Below, one piece after another: positions 1 to 10,010 of a stretch of DNA of 26,122 bases. The notes under the pieces are model-generated. The model saw only the letters and a list, made by a program, of their open reading frames with translations. It searched no databases and had not been told where the DNA came from. The first letter of the stretch is position 1; each line of letters opens with the position of its first letter. Position numbers and translations under genes: made by a program. This DNA is from Gnetum montanum (taxonomy: Eukaryota; Streptophyta; Gnetopsida; Gnetales; Gnetaceae). The stretch covers positions 32,989-59,110 of the forward strand of contig MNCI01029707.1 of the NCBI GenBank assembly GCA_015680685.1, written 5' to 3'.

Positions 1-690
1 ATCTACAAGGATATAATACTTCCTTAGTAATAGGAGATAACTCATGGTAGTAATCTAAGAAAATCCACAAATCCCCTTGATGTCACACCCTTTACATTCC
101 CACTAGATTCTTCACTTCTTGGTCCACGCATAATTATCATAGGTTTATTCTTAGTTTTATTATGAGAAGAATATCATTATGGCCATGGTAAGAACCTCTT
201 TTTATTGGAATGGATGGATGGATGTTGTGGTCTCACTATATAGATAATATATCCCTTTCAATTGATAATATATAGAAATATTCACCTTATTAGGACAACA
301 TCTTGCCTTATTTGATGTGTTTATTGGGAATTTGACAAAAAATTGTACAAATGAAATGTTGGCAAAGTATGAAAAATTAGAAAAGATATCAAAAATTAAA
401 AATATAAAATGAATGAAAAATTATTAAAGAATTAAAAAATATCAAAAATGTCAAAAATTTGAGAAATGAAAAAGTATAAAAGAAAAGAAAAATATACGAA
501 GAAAATGGAAAAAAATAATAAGAAAATTGAAAATTGCAGAGATATTTACATGTCCCATTGGACACCTCCATGACTATGGTTTATATTGATTAATCAGAAA
601 AAGTGAGCGAGTAGAAGACATTTGGGCAAGTTGGTTGGAATCTTTAGTGGAATTAGAACACTAGTGGTATGGTTTGACCTACTAGATGTT
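1..690. other. No gene seen; A-rich low-complexity tract
   Basis: I see no coding similarity here. Positions about 330-545 are strongly A-rich on the plus strand (runs such as aaaaattaaaaatataaaatg) and would be a T-rich stretch in the sense of the neighbouring minus-strand element. The stretch lies just downstream of that element's integrase, so it is probably its 3' non-coding region. No LTR could be identified, because a partner copy is not in the window. Confidence 0.4.
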
Positions 691-1722
691 TACTAGTATG
701 AGCTTATGTGGGTTGGATGGATGGTAAATATGTGTGACACCTAAAGGGTAAGTTGCTTAAATGATATAATGTTCCTTCTAAAGCATTTGAAGCATGGCCT
801 TTTGTTAGACAAGAGTGGGATTATAATAGAAAACCTTGTCACCTAGCTATATTAATACTTGCCTTATACAAGCATTGTACCTATGCTTGGAGTAAGTCTT
901 ATGAATCTCATTAGTCATAACTGCTACTAGCCTATTTTCTTCTAATAAATTTAGGTTCATTAGGTTCTTCCTTTAGGCTAAGCTCAAGTTCAGGTTAAGT
1001 TGGCTAGCAGTAGCTAATATTTGAAGCTCTACCTAGATTGGTAGCATGGGTAACTTATCGTAAACTAGCTTGTAGGATGAATAACTGATGGGTAATTTCC
1101 ATGTTGTTCTATAAGCCCATAGAGAATCATTCAACTTAGTGCTCTAGTCCTTCTTAAATCTATTAACTATCCTACTGAATATTCTAGTGATCTCATGATT
1201 AGTTATCTTTGCTTGACCATTGGCTTGGGGATGATATGTTGTGTTCAACTTATGGTTTACCTCTAGCTGTTGCATGAGCTTTTTGAAAGTAGCACAAGTA
1301 AAATGAGTTCCATTATCAAAAATAAGCATTCTTGATACTCTAAACTAGTTCACCACATGTTGTTAAAATTTTTTGGTAAATTCTTTGGTCATACAATCCT
1401 TGACTGCTGTTATCTCTACCCATTTGGCATAGTAATCCATGGTCACAATTAAATAAGACTTCTCATTTGACATTGGTGTAATGGGGCCCATAAAATCAAT
1501 CCCCCATATATCAAATGGTTCTAATGGCTATATCCATTGTTGCAATCCTTCATTTTTTACCATTATTCCTCCATCCTTTTGGCACCTCTCACAATACTGT
1601 GTAAATATATGGGCATCCCAGAATAAGGTAGGTAAGAAGTAGCCTATCATCATCAACTCTAATGCCATCCTACATCCTACATAATGGCCATCCCATGGGC
1701 CCTCATGCACATCCTGCAATAT
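690..1722 (-). pseudogene. Integrase of layer-1 gypsy element (decayed)
   Basis: An integrase would join element cDNA to chromosomal DNA. The N-terminal zinc-binding HHCC module is visible at about 1560-1722 (VHEGPWDGHYVG, then CERC). The catalytic core follows, with GIDFMGPITP carrying the first Asp (about 1470-1500) and DNGTHFT carrying the second (about 1300-1330). At the third catalytic position, after NGQA, the codon is AAG (Lys) where the family has Glu (about 1220), so the D,D-35-E triad is lost. Downstream, LWAYRTTW and a KVFYYNP segment mark the usual C-terminal region. Several stops interrupt the frame. I see no chromodomain. Confidence 0.85.
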
Positions 1723-1739
1723 TTCTAGTTGATCACATT

Positions 1740-2547
1740 TTAGTACACACCACTAGACTAACCCATCTGCACAAATATTGTAAAGATTTCCATTTATTTC
1801 CATGTATCTTTTGACCTTATGAAGGAATTACTCTCTCTGTTTCTTGTTTCATTCAACAGGAAGCTCTTATGTTGTCAAATAAGTTAGATAACCAATTCTC
1901 CATGACTTTTCTATTGATTCTACAACCATGAGAGTCTTAATAAAAAAATTTAAACTAGTGAACTAGTCTGACAATGGTTCTACATGGTCTTGTGAGTTCA
2001 ATTTGAGTCTCAACAAGTGATTAGCTACAACATTTTCTCTACCCTTCTTGTCGATCATTATTATGTCAAATTCTCCCAAGATAACAAGTCATCTAATCAC
2101 CTGGGGACTAACTTCTAGTTTGTTCATAAGAAAATGGATGGTGTTATGATCAGTATGGACATAGATTGAGTACCCGAGCACATAATTTTTGAACTTTTCC
2201 AATGCATACATGACTAACATTAGCTTCTTTTCTATTATGGTGTAGTTAATTTGTGCCTTAGTGATGCTTCTACTAGTGCAATGAATGTAGTATGGCATCT
2301 TTTGATTATCTAGTTATGTTAAAACCACACCCAGTGCATATTTTGAAGGATCTATCATGATGTGAAAATGCTTGGACCAAAAATTCAAAGCTCGTACAAT
2401 TGGTTTCTCAATTACCTTATGTTTCAAGGTTTTAAAGGCCATTTCGCATGACTTAGTCTAATGAAAGGGTGCATCCTTCTTAGTTAATTCAACTAGTAGT
2501 TTTGCAATATTTGAAACATTTCATATGAAGCTCCTATAATGCCCCAT
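1740..2547 (-). pseudogene. RT C-terminus and RNase H of layer-1 gypsy element (decayed)
   Basis: Reading leftward from 2547, the start GHYRSF and NIAKLLVELTKKD match the thumb/connection region of gypsy reverse transcriptases (family pattern FLGHxGxYRRFI...). FHIMIDPSKYALGVVL (about 2350) begins the RNase H fold. AQINYTIIEKKLMLVMYALE (about 2190-2250) carries the usual Glu motif, and VHTDHNTIHFLMNK (about 2120-2160) keeps the TDH Asp motif. NVVANHL (about 2040) is the last RNase H motif. Stops are present throughout. The 5' part of the reverse transcriptase was separated by the large insert and lies partly at 21206-21365. Confidence 0.85.
2543..2547. repeat. Target-site duplication CCCAT, left copy
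   Basis: The five bases CCCAT directly precede the left LTR and are repeated exactly after the right LTR at 21206-21210. Ty3/gypsy integrases make 5-bp duplications, so this marks one clean insertion event. Confidence 0.92.
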
Positions 2548-3159
2548 TATAGCAACCGAAAATGTCGGTGGCTGGAACACCGAGAGGTTGTTGAGTGAAC
2601 AGTTTAACCCTGAATCGGTGCGAGGTTTGTGCTAAAGAGAAATGGAAATGGGATGCCCTAAACAGTCTGGTCAATCAGATAGGGACTTAATCGGTGTATC
2701 TTAACCTTTTATGAACGTTTGTTTTGAAAACGATGTACTTGAAGTAAATCGATGATCAATAAATGTAAAATGTTGAAAATAGTGCAAAACATGATGATAG
2801 TAAGCAAATAGGAAAATAGAATTGGGTAAGAAAGTGCACTGCCCCAAGGTCGCAGATTTGATCCTTTGTTTTGTTGGAAGGTGTACAACTGAACATGCAA
2901 CACTAAAGAGGCACAACTTACATAGAGTAGTATGGTCATAGATCTCTGAACTATAGTTGGTAGCTTGCTGTTCAGGATTCTTCTACTTGCCACTCTACTC
3001 ACTAAGATGCCAAAATGCTAAGCTCACAAAGGGATGTCTGGAGCCAACCAGAAAACTCAAAGCCAACTGTAGTGCTAAAAATGCCAACTATGATCTCTGA
3101 AAGTCAACTTAAAAGCCAACCACGCCAAAAGCAAACCCTTTGAGCATTTCTTGTTGGGG

Positions 3160-3168
3160 TATTTATAG
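3160..3168 (-). promoter_or_regulatory. TATA box in 3' LTR
   Basis: In element sense the sequence is CTATAAATA within CCCTATAAATACCCCAAC. It lies at the same LTR position as the box in the 5' LTR at 19901-19909, which supports it as the core promoter of the U3 region. In this copy it would fire out into the flanking element. Confidence 0.6.
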
Positions 3169-3607
3169 GGCTAGGAGTAGGAGAAAAACATGGTTTGGTT
3201 GGCACGGGTCTTGGGCCCCACAAGGTGTAAAGATGACTACACTAGGTAGGTGTATGATGCTGGAAGTGAACCTTGTTACGGTGTGACCATACTCTTAAAA
3301 CTGCATGTGCCAAAATCCAGAAAGTATGCCAACCATGAAAAAAAAATGGAGCCTATGCTCCAGGACTACATCTTCCCTACTCTTGCGAGTAGGGTCAAGC
3401 ATAGGAACAATTTTGAGGATCAACCAGGGGTATGCAAAATGAAGCAAACTTGATGATTTTATCTACCAAATAGATGTTAGGGCAAGAATAATCATTGTTA
3501 ACAAGTTATAGAGCTAACCAAAGATGTCTTGATGCCTCCATGCCAATGTTGCACTAATCACGCTATTTAGCATATTGGCGTAGCGTAAGTAACTGCTCGC
3601 TACATTG

Positions 3608-3629
3608 TGCTATGCTACATAGCATAGCA
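3608..3629. repeat. Perfect palindrome in 3' LTR (P1)
   Basis: Arms of 10 bp (TGCTATGCTA / TAGCATAGCA) flank a 2-bp centre, CA. The same palindrome, with centre TG, is at 20349-20370 in the other LTR. More TAGCATAGC copies follow directly on the right arm side. Confidence 0.75.
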
Positions 3630-3786
3630 TAGCATAGCCACCAGTCTTGACAAAAAACTTGCGTAGAAGCCGAGAACATTTTTCTGAGGTTTAGCCAAGA
3701 AAACAACTGCAAGTTTTGTCCTCCATGTCGGAAAGCCTTTGGACTTGCTGAGTTCTTCCTCAGGGCATTTTGTTATTTTTGCATTA

Positions 3787-3830
3787 TTGCTACACTGTGC
3801 TACACTATGTAGTGTAGCACAGCATAGCAA
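3787..3830. repeat. Long imperfect palindrome in 3' LTR (P2)
   Basis: Two 21-bp arms around a 2-bp centre (TG at 3808-3809) pair with two mismatches. The matching palindrome in the 5' LTR (20528-20571) has three mismatches at other places. Two weaker palindromes of the same motif lie at about 3995-4026 and 4140-4172. Confidence 0.75.
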
Positions 3831-4463
3831 CCAGTGTGTCATGCATCCTTGTTTAATTTGCCATTTTTAAACTAAGAAACCTTGCTTAGGTTTGAGGGCT
3901 AAGTGGGACAGTTAGTTTTGGAGGTTGAAGCATTACCAAGTGCAATCTTCTTATTGGAGTCACTTGGCAGGGGGGCCTTAGTGCACCCTGTCCCTGCTAC
4001 GCTATGCTACGTTGCATAGCATAGCACCTTGTGTTGGTGGAGAAAGCTTGCTTGATGGTTGCAACATGAACAAATGCTTTGAAAGACTGACTTGGTATCA
4101 TCTTACATCTTGGATGCTTAATTGGTCTCTTCAATGCTTGCTACAATGTGCAGCATAGCATAGCGTAGCTGATTTCTCCACTAGAAAACTTGCTAAACTG
4201 TTTAGCTCATCCTAAACACTTTCGACAACTCCTAGCATGGTCCTTGGGTAGATTGTTAGTTGGGTCAATTGTTGAGTTGCGTAGGCTGGAGAGTCCAGCA
4301 GGCCTGTTAGCCTTGGAGATAGAAAACTTGCCAGACTATACAATCTATCCTTAGTGCCTAAACTATTTTGACAACCCATCATGATGCCTCACTTGTGGAA
4401 ATCCTTATCCAATTTCCAAGACTTTTTTGAAGCATGAGGATTCTAAAATTTTATGGTGTTTCA

Positions 4464-4476
4464 ATGGCCCCTCTTT
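4464..4476 (-). promoter_or_regulatory. Polypurine tract
   Basis: In element sense AAAGAGGGGCCAT runs directly into the LTR start TGAAACACC. A purine-rich tract at this exact place primes plus-strand DNA synthesis in LTR retrotransposons. The CC near the end breaks the purine run and is probably mutation or a lineage feature. Confidence 0.7.
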
Positions 4477-5764
4477 GTCAACATCTGGAGGATTTTCCCG
4501 AGAGATGTCGACAAAGAATACGAAACACCATGAAGGACAAGATGCCAACATCACTCTCCAGTGGTCACTCAGATGTCGCTTTGCTATGCTTGGGAGTATC
4601 AGGATAGTCATGTAGGGAAAGGGGGAAAAGGTGGACTTGAGGGGACAGGTTCAGAAAAGAAAATGACGTAACATAGTGCGGTCCCTTGTTGGAGTGCTTG
4701 TGAGGGAGTCGGAATGCATGGGCATCTTTTGTTTGCTAGCTTTTAACCTCTTGTCAAAATGCTTAGAGATGATCATTGTGAAACAACTGGTGTGCCATTT
4801 GTTTTGGGCACACTATTTTTTTGAGCTCTTTTGTTCTTTTGCGCTTTTGTGCTTTTCTTCTGCTGTTTAGCCACGTTCACTTGCAAACAACCTTGTTGTT
4901 GTAGGACAGGTGTTTCCTTCCTAAGATGAGTTGTGTTACATCCATGGACTTTGTAGTTGAGCATGTGGGAGGGCTTTATATGCATTGGGAAAGCTTGCAA
5001 AAGAGATGTGAAAAGGAAAACTACGGGTGTAAGAAATGAGGTGAAGAGGGTTAAGAGGAAGGGTGGGATGTGCACTCCTAGGTAGCCAAGCTAGTTAGAA
5101 CGATCACCTTTGAATAATGTAGTGTCCTTTCCTCCTGGCGAAACACATCTCTGACCAACGTCATCTTGGCCTGTATCCTACAAATGCAATAGATTGCAAA
5201 CAAGAAAAACATAACCATGAAAGGAGGTGAGCATTGTTGTTGAGGCAGGCGATGTCCAAAGTAGGAAGGCCAGTAGTGGTTCTAGTAGTAGCAAATTGAA
5301 GGGGTTGGCATCGAGGAGGCTAGGGGTTGTGGTGATGCAAGTGCTTAGGATTTCCCACCCAAGGAAAACATCATGCAGTTCAGCTATAGTGTGAGAAGCC
5401 TAATAGCTAAACATCTTTTGGGCTTGGATGATGGTAGGGGTTGGAGGGTAGCAACTCTGTAGCTGGGCCACAATAGTGCTAGGACTCTAGTAGTAGACGC
5501 TCATGACAAGAGCTATCACCAAGATGATTGGCTATGGTAGCAGTAACTTCAAAGGTCAGTAAGATGTTAGATGACATCTCCAGAGGATCAGCAAGATGCT
5601 AGGGGTAGCGACATTGCATATGTTCCAGAGGGTGTTTTCTTGTCATCGTGAACTGCATTCTGAAACTGCAATGTCCCATGCTGTGTTATCTGGGTAGTTG
5701 GCATTGTTCATGCTTACTTGTTTGTAGGGTTATGGATGTGAGTTGAGGATGTTATAATGCGAAC
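4477..5764. other. 3' untranslated region, no gene recognised
   Basis: This 1.3 kb between the polypurine tract and the first tandem array has only short chance frames on both strands, and none shows a recognisable domain. It is part of the long 3' untranslated region typical of Tat-lineage elements. A captured fragment too degraded to recognise cannot be excluded. Confidence 0.45.
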
Positions 5765-6167
5765 CTAGTTTAAGGTCTTGGTAGACCATTAGATGTACTA
5801 GTTTAAGGTCCCAACAAACCGTGATGTACTAGTTTAAGATCCTAGCAGACCGCTATGCTAGTTTAAGGTCCTAGCAAACCACTGGGCTAGTTTATCATCA
5901 TAGCGGATGTTGGATGGGCTAGTTTATGGCCATAGTGGATCATACTATGGGTGCTAGTTTTATGTCATGGACCACGGATATGTTGTGCCAGTTTATAGTC
6001 GTAGCGGACTATCTGTACTAGTTTTACGTCATAGTAGATGTTCTTTGCTAGTTTTACGTCATAGCAAATGGTCTTTGCTAGTTTATGGTCATAGAGGACT
6101 ATCTATGCTAGTTTATAGTCATAGTGGACTATCTATGCCGGTTTATAGTCATAGCAGACTATCTGTG
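5765..6167. repeat. Tandem array A, 13 units of about 29-35 bp
   Basis: Units begin CTAGTTTA(A/T) and continue GGTCnnnnnnGACC or ATAGTCnnnnnnGACTAT. I count thirteen, starting at 5765, 5798, 5829 and so on to the unit ending near 6167. Unit length varies, and later units are more alike (ctagtttatagtcatagtgg type). The array starts immediately downstream of the integrase frame in element sense. Tandem repeats in this 3' region are known from Tat/Ogre elements and can seed satellites. An open frame at 5967-6194 is only the repeat read as protein. Confidence 0.85.
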
Positions 6168-6184
6168 CTTACCTTGCTTTTGCA

Positions 6185-7360
6185 TCAAACATAGTATGGC
6201 TTGAGGTACAAGTGGTTCATGGGATTTGCAAACTCTTTGCCATCCATGTCTGCCAGTTTGAAGGCCCTATTCTCGTAAGCTTTCATAACTATGAATGGGC
6301 CTTCTTAGTTTGCTGAGAACTTGTTTACATGCTCATGAATAGGTTTGAGAACTAGGTCCCATTTTCTGATTGGCCATTGATGTAGATTGGGATGATGCTT
6401 TTTCCATTGCTTGTCTTGGTACCATTCGATACGACCAAGTGTTTGGGCACGCTCCTTCTCTATGGAGTCAAGGTCAATAATCCTTGACTTGTTGTTTTGG
6501 GTTTCATTCACGACGATTGATAGGATCATTCGAAGTAACGGTACCTGCAATTCAAGAGGTAACATTGTTTCAGACCCGTAAACCAAGCTATAAGGAGTCT
6601 TACCTGTAGTAGTCCTACACATTGTGCAATAAGCCGATAACACATAGAGGATTTGCTTATGCCATCACCTCTTGCTATTTATAAGAATCATTTTGAGCAA
6701 GTTGATGATGGCCTTGTTTGTTGCCTCCTCTTGACCATTTTCCTATGGGTAGTATGGCGATGAAAACGAGTGCTTGATGCCATGGTTGTCACAAAAGGTT
6801 TTGGTTTCCATGCTACTAAATTGTGGTCCGTTGTCTATCACAATAGCCATGGGAAGACCAAACCTTGTTACTATGTTATCTAAGATAAAGTGGCAAACCT
6901 GTTGAGATGTAGTCTTCCTAAGGGGGATAGCCTCCACCCACTTTGTAAAGTACTTGGTGGCAGTGATGATGAAGCTATGTCTTGAGAAAGACTTAGGTGT
7001 GATGGGTCCTATGATATCTAATCCCCATCGTTGGAATGGCCATGTAATCTGTGTAGGATGCAACTCAGTACGTAAGACATGTATAAGATTTGCATGAAGT
7101 TGGCATGTATCACACGTCCTAACTTTGGCAAGGCAATCTCATTCCATGCAAGGCCAGTAATATCCTAGGCATCTGATTTTTGCTGCCATAGCCCTGGGAG
7201 TTATCTCTCCTCCACATAGTCCCTCATGGACTTCGTTAACGATTTTCTGTGCTTCTTCCCCAACAATGCAAGTTAGAAATATCCCATCAAAGGAGCGTTT
7301 GCATAAGGTATTATCTCCTATAAAGACATATTGCCAGGCTCGCTTTCAGATTGCATCTTT
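6185..7360 (-). pseudogene. Integrase of the large element (decayed)
   Basis: This is the integrase that would insert the element's cDNA. In element sense the HHCC region comes first (about 7110-7245: VHEGLCGGEITP, then CDTC); the second His is replaced by Glu in GGEI. The core follows with WGLDIIGPITP (first Asp, about 7010-7030), VIDNGPQFSS (second Asp, about 6815-6845) and ENGQEEATNKAI (third position Glu kept, about 6720-6745). A stop (TAG, probably from CAG) falls just before ENGQ. The C-terminal part (about 6305-6640) contains TTGKTPYSLVYGSETMLP and a GDLVLK-like RKWDLVLKPI, then degrades toward NHLYLKPYY at about 6195. The catalytic triad is present although the frame is broken. Confidence 0.88.
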
Positions 7361-7945
7361 TTAAGCGGATGTCAAGCCATGTGTGGGTTTGCCATGTTGA
7401 AGGTAGGCTTTAACATTAGCGTACCACTCTTGGGCATCGGTAGCACTTACAGAGGTGATGTGTACCACTTGAGTGATAGGGTCTATGCACTCCATTATTA
7501 AAGCAGGTAAAGTTGCAAATATGTGTGGTGGCACATTTAATGCTAGCATGGCTAAGGCATCTGCTATAGTATTCTTGTTGCGTGGCACATGTTGGATGTC
7601 TATCGTTGTAAACTATTTTAGAAAACTCTTGGCCAAGTCACAATAAGGCCATAAATGTGAAGCTTTATAGACATAGATTTTGGTGATCTAGTTGACGACG
7701 AGTTGGGAATCACCTTGAACTACCAAATGTTGGATCTTTAATTCCTAGGCTACTAAAAGGCCCCTAAGGAGTCCTTCGTACTTAGCTACGTTGTTTGTAC
7801 AAAGGAACATAAAATGGTAAGCAAAATGTCGAATATCCCCTGAGGGGAATGTAATGACGGTAGCATCACTACCACCTTGTGTGGTTGAGGCACTGTTGAA
7901 ATGTAAAGTGACTTCAAAGTGTAATGGCATAGGGTTGATGCTGTT
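7361..7945 (-). pseudogene. Archaeal-like second RNase H of the large element (decayed)
   Basis: A second RNase H follows the gypsy one, an arrangement described for the Tat lineage of plant Ty3/gypsy elements, which acquired an archaeal-like domain. LHFNSASTTQGG (about 7890-7920) is the first-strand motif, with Asn where the catalytic Asp is expected. CTNNVAKYEGLL (about 7765-7800) has Lys in place of the catalytic Glu. VVQGDSQLVV (about 7700-7730) keeps its Asp, and NKNTIADALAMLA (about 7545-7585) keeps the last Asp. Two of the four catalytic positions are therefore lost. The tail (7361-7540) links to the integrase and has no clear motif. The frame is interrupted by stops near 7745 and 7690. 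Confidence 0.82.
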
Positions 7946-8039
7946 AACATGTTTGTCGGGGAACTCCGGCTCTATCGTTGCCCGATCATCAATGGGTGAG
8001 GTTGTAAGCTATGTAGTGATTACTTGTCCCTTTGTCGAT

Positions 8040-8460
8040 GATTGGGCTATATAGTGTAAATCGAATTTTGCTGTTATAGCTTTCCATCAGGCTATCCTAC
8101 TGCTTTCATATAAATTGGTTGTGATAGCCCGAAGTACGTTGCTCTTGCATATGATGTTGACCTTGCTACGGAAAAGGTAATGTCTCCACTTTTTTAGTGT
8201 AAATACTAGGGTAAGCCAATTTCTTTCTACTTCGTTGTACTTTGCCTCATAAGCTATTAGTGCATGGGTCAAGTAATAAATTGGGATTTCAGAGCCATCA
8301 TCTCTCTTCTAACATAACAATGTTGTAATAGACATGTCCGAGGTGGCAAGGTAGATGTAGAAATGCTTATCCCTCTGTGGTGGGTAAATAGTTGGGAGGT
8401 GCAAAAGCTCTTTCTTTAAGTCATTGAAGGCTTGTTGACACTATGTTGTCCACTTGAAGT
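8040..8460 (-). pseudogene. Gypsy-type RNase H of the large element (decayed)
   Basis: This is the first RNase H, attached to the reverse transcriptase; in an active element it removes the RNA strand of the hybrid. HFYIYLATSDMSITTLLC (about 8300-8360) is the opening segment, with Thr-Ser where DAS is usual. PIYYLTHALIAYEAKYNEVE (about 8215-8285) is the Glu-containing region (AExxYxxxEK in active copies). HYLFRSKVNIICKSNVLR (about 8130-8190) corresponds to the VxTDHxxLR motif, but the catalytic Asp appears as Lys-Ser. The domain looks inactive independently of the stops. It joins the second RNase H without any spacer gene. Confidence 0.78.
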
Positions 8461-9240
8461 TGACCCCCTTCTTTAGCAAGTGTTGCATGGGGTGTAACTT
8501 TTCAGTCAACCTTGCTATAAACCTTTTAATAAACTATATTCTACGTTGTAACCCATGCAATTCTTTAAGGTTGGTAGGGGATGCTAGGTTAACGATGGCC
8601 TTAACTTTGTCAGGGTCCACTGGTATTCCAGCTTTCGATACTATAAACCCTAGCATGCGTCTAGTTTTAATTCCAAAAACACATTTCTTTGGATTGAGAT
8701 GCAAGTCATGCCTATGACAATGCTTGAGAACTACATCTAGATCGCTGGGATGATCAATAGCTCTCTTGGACTTGACCACTATGTCATCCACATAATCATT
8801 TAGTCTCTCTAAGTGGTAGTCACTAAATATGTACGTCATGGCTCATTGATAGGTTGCTTCGGTGTTTTTGAGATTAAAAGGCATCATGGTGTAATAGAAG
8901 GTTCCCAAGGGGTCATGAAGGTAGTTGTTAACTGATGCTCTGGGATGATGCAGATCTGGTTGTAACCTGAGAACCCATCCATAAAGGATAGTAAAGCATG
9001 ACTAGCTATAGTATCAATAAGTTGATTAATACTTGGTAATGGGAAGTCATCTTTGATCATTGCTTTGTTCAAATCTCGAAAGTCTATTCAAATTCATATA
9101 CCTCCTGTTTTCTTAAAGACTACAACGTTGTTTGAAACCCACTTCGAGTAATCGACCGTGCGAATAAAACCTTCTTGGTATAGCTTGGTGATTTCATCGG
9201 TACAACTAGTGCGATTTTTGGTTTGACTTTTCGAGCCTTT
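8461..9240 (-). pseudogene. Reverse transcriptase of the large element (decayed)
   Basis: This is the polymerase that would copy element RNA into DNA. In element sense EITKLYQEGFIRTVDYSKWV and VFKKTGG (about 9120-9225) open the fingers. DDFPLPSINQLID and FMDGFSGYNQI (about 8960-9050) follow, with FMDG holding the first catalytic Asp. The active-site motif YVDDIVVKS is intact at about 8765-8795. KCVFGIKTRRMLGFIVSKAG (about 8640-8710) and LKELHGLQRR close the palm and thumb. Frameshifts near 9215 and 8890, and stops (for example TGA from CGA just upstream of MTYIF at 8839), split it into three frames. DFPLPSIxQLID is typical of Tat-lineage elements. Confidence 0.9.
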
Positions 9241-9671
9241 TGCTTGATTGCCTTGATACGTAGGTTTAGGACAATGTTATGTTGTATGAGCCATGGGTTT
9301 AGACCTAGCATATCATCATAGGACCACACAAACACTTTGATATTATCTTGGAGAACATTAGTTATGTCCTTTTGCATTTGTGGGTCTAGGAGGAAACTAA
9401 GTTTTAATGACTTTATTTCCCCCCTAGGTGTGGTTACAGGTGTTTCAATGAGAGGGTCCTCAGTCACATCCCTGGCCTCTAAGTCTAAGGCTTGGACCAG
9501 ATGTTCGGGCCAATCTAGGGTTGTTTCCAAGGATGCTACGGTGTTGTTAGTAGATGATTTCCAATCTATTGATTTTGAATTTAGGTATCTCGTAAGCTTT
9601 CCATGAGGACCTGTTAGGGTTAAAAATGAATGTAGATCATCGTGCATGGCCATTTTTGTTAAACCTGCCAT
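9215..9671 (-). pseudogene. N-terminal linker of the RT polyprotein
   Basis: This open segment of about 150 residues runs into the reverse transcriptase after a frameshift near 9215. Its first Met is at 9671 (MAGLTKMAMHDD). LLDPQMQKDITNVLQDNIKVFVWSYDDMLGLNPWLIQH is the conserved lead-in seen before plant gypsy reverse transcriptases (pattern LLxxNxDxFAWxxxDMPGIxPxxxxH). In element sense the segment directly follows tandem array B, so the RT half of the polyprotein starts afresh here. In Ogre-type elements an intron joins protease and RT at this place, and the same could apply here. Confidence 0.75.
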
Positions 9672-9795
9672 AATAAGAAAAAGTCAAGTCAAGTGATACT
9701 TGTTTGTAGTAATAGTATGTGATGAATGTTTGTAAAGTAATAATACAACATAAGATAATCATCAATTACTGTGTAAATTTTGCAAGTTGAAGTTG

Positions 9796-10010
9796 CCAGT
9801 TTAAGGTCTTAGTGAACCGTATCAAGACCTGAAATGAGTGCTAAAATTGCCAGTTTAAGGTTGTAGTGGATTGTTACTAGGTATACTTGAAAGCCAAAAT
9901 TGCTAGTTTAAGGTCTTTATAGACCACTAACAAATAGATTTTAAAAGCCAAGACTACTAGTTTAAGGTCTTTGCGGAAAACTAACAGGGAAACTTTGTAA
10001 AGATAGATTG
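9796..10010. repeat. Tandem array B, four 53-54 bp units
   Basis: Units start at 9796, 9850, 9903 and 9957 (54, 53, 54 and 54 bp), followed by a partial start at 10011. Each begins C(C/T)AGTTTAAGGT and has a GGTC-six-nt-GACC type dyad near its head, then an A-rich tail containing the segment AAAGCCAA or similar. The head is the same as in array A, but the period is longer. The array lies just upstream, in element sense, of the RT polyprotein start. Confidence 0.88.

Larger units (their letters stand above)
690..2547 (-). mobile_element. Layer-1 Ty3/gypsy remnant, 3' half of pol
   Basis: This is the downstream part of an old minus-strand gypsy element: end of reverse transcriptase, RNase H, then integrase, in the normal Ty3/gypsy order. 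It stops abruptly at the CCCAT target duplication, where the 18.66-kb insert begins, and its reverse transcriptase continues in the same frame at 21206-21365. Every domain is recognisable, but all are broken by stops and small indels, so the copy is long dead. It is related to the plus-strand element at the right end of the window, which shares motifs such as SNIAKLLxELTKKD and VQDxIILG. Confidence 0.85.
2548..4463 (-). repeat. 3' LTR of the large element
   Basis: This 1916-bp direct repeat is matched to 19289-21205 over its whole length, including the short motif GATGATCAATAAATG near 2750. In element sense it begins at 4463 with TGAAACACC. Its 3' end at 2548 reads CTATA where the other copy reads CTACA, so the terminal dinucleotide has mutated. 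It contains four imperfect palindromes built on GCTATGCTA/TAGCATAGC and a TATA box equivalent at 3160-3168. Open frames inside it are chance frames and differ between the two LTR copies. Confidence 0.93.

Noticed and set aside
389-571. Phe-rich minus-strand frame near the left edge
   Set aside because: It is a translation of an A-rich low-complexity tract with no start context or domain.
2709-3002. Minus-strand 97-codon frame in the 3' LTR
   Set aside because: The matching region of the 5' LTR keeps only part of it open, and no domain is visible.
3615-3842. Minus-strand frame conserved in both LTRs (also 20356-20583)
   Set aside because: The conservation is explained by the LTR duplication, and the frame is built largely on palindromes P1 and P2.
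5765-6167. CRISPR-like array
   Set aside because: Units adjoin with no unique spacers, and the setting is a plant retrotransposon.
5967-6194. Plus-strand frame with a repeated LV-Y-HSGLS pattern
   Set aside because: The protein repeat is array A translated; unit length varies and the frame is not kept across the array.
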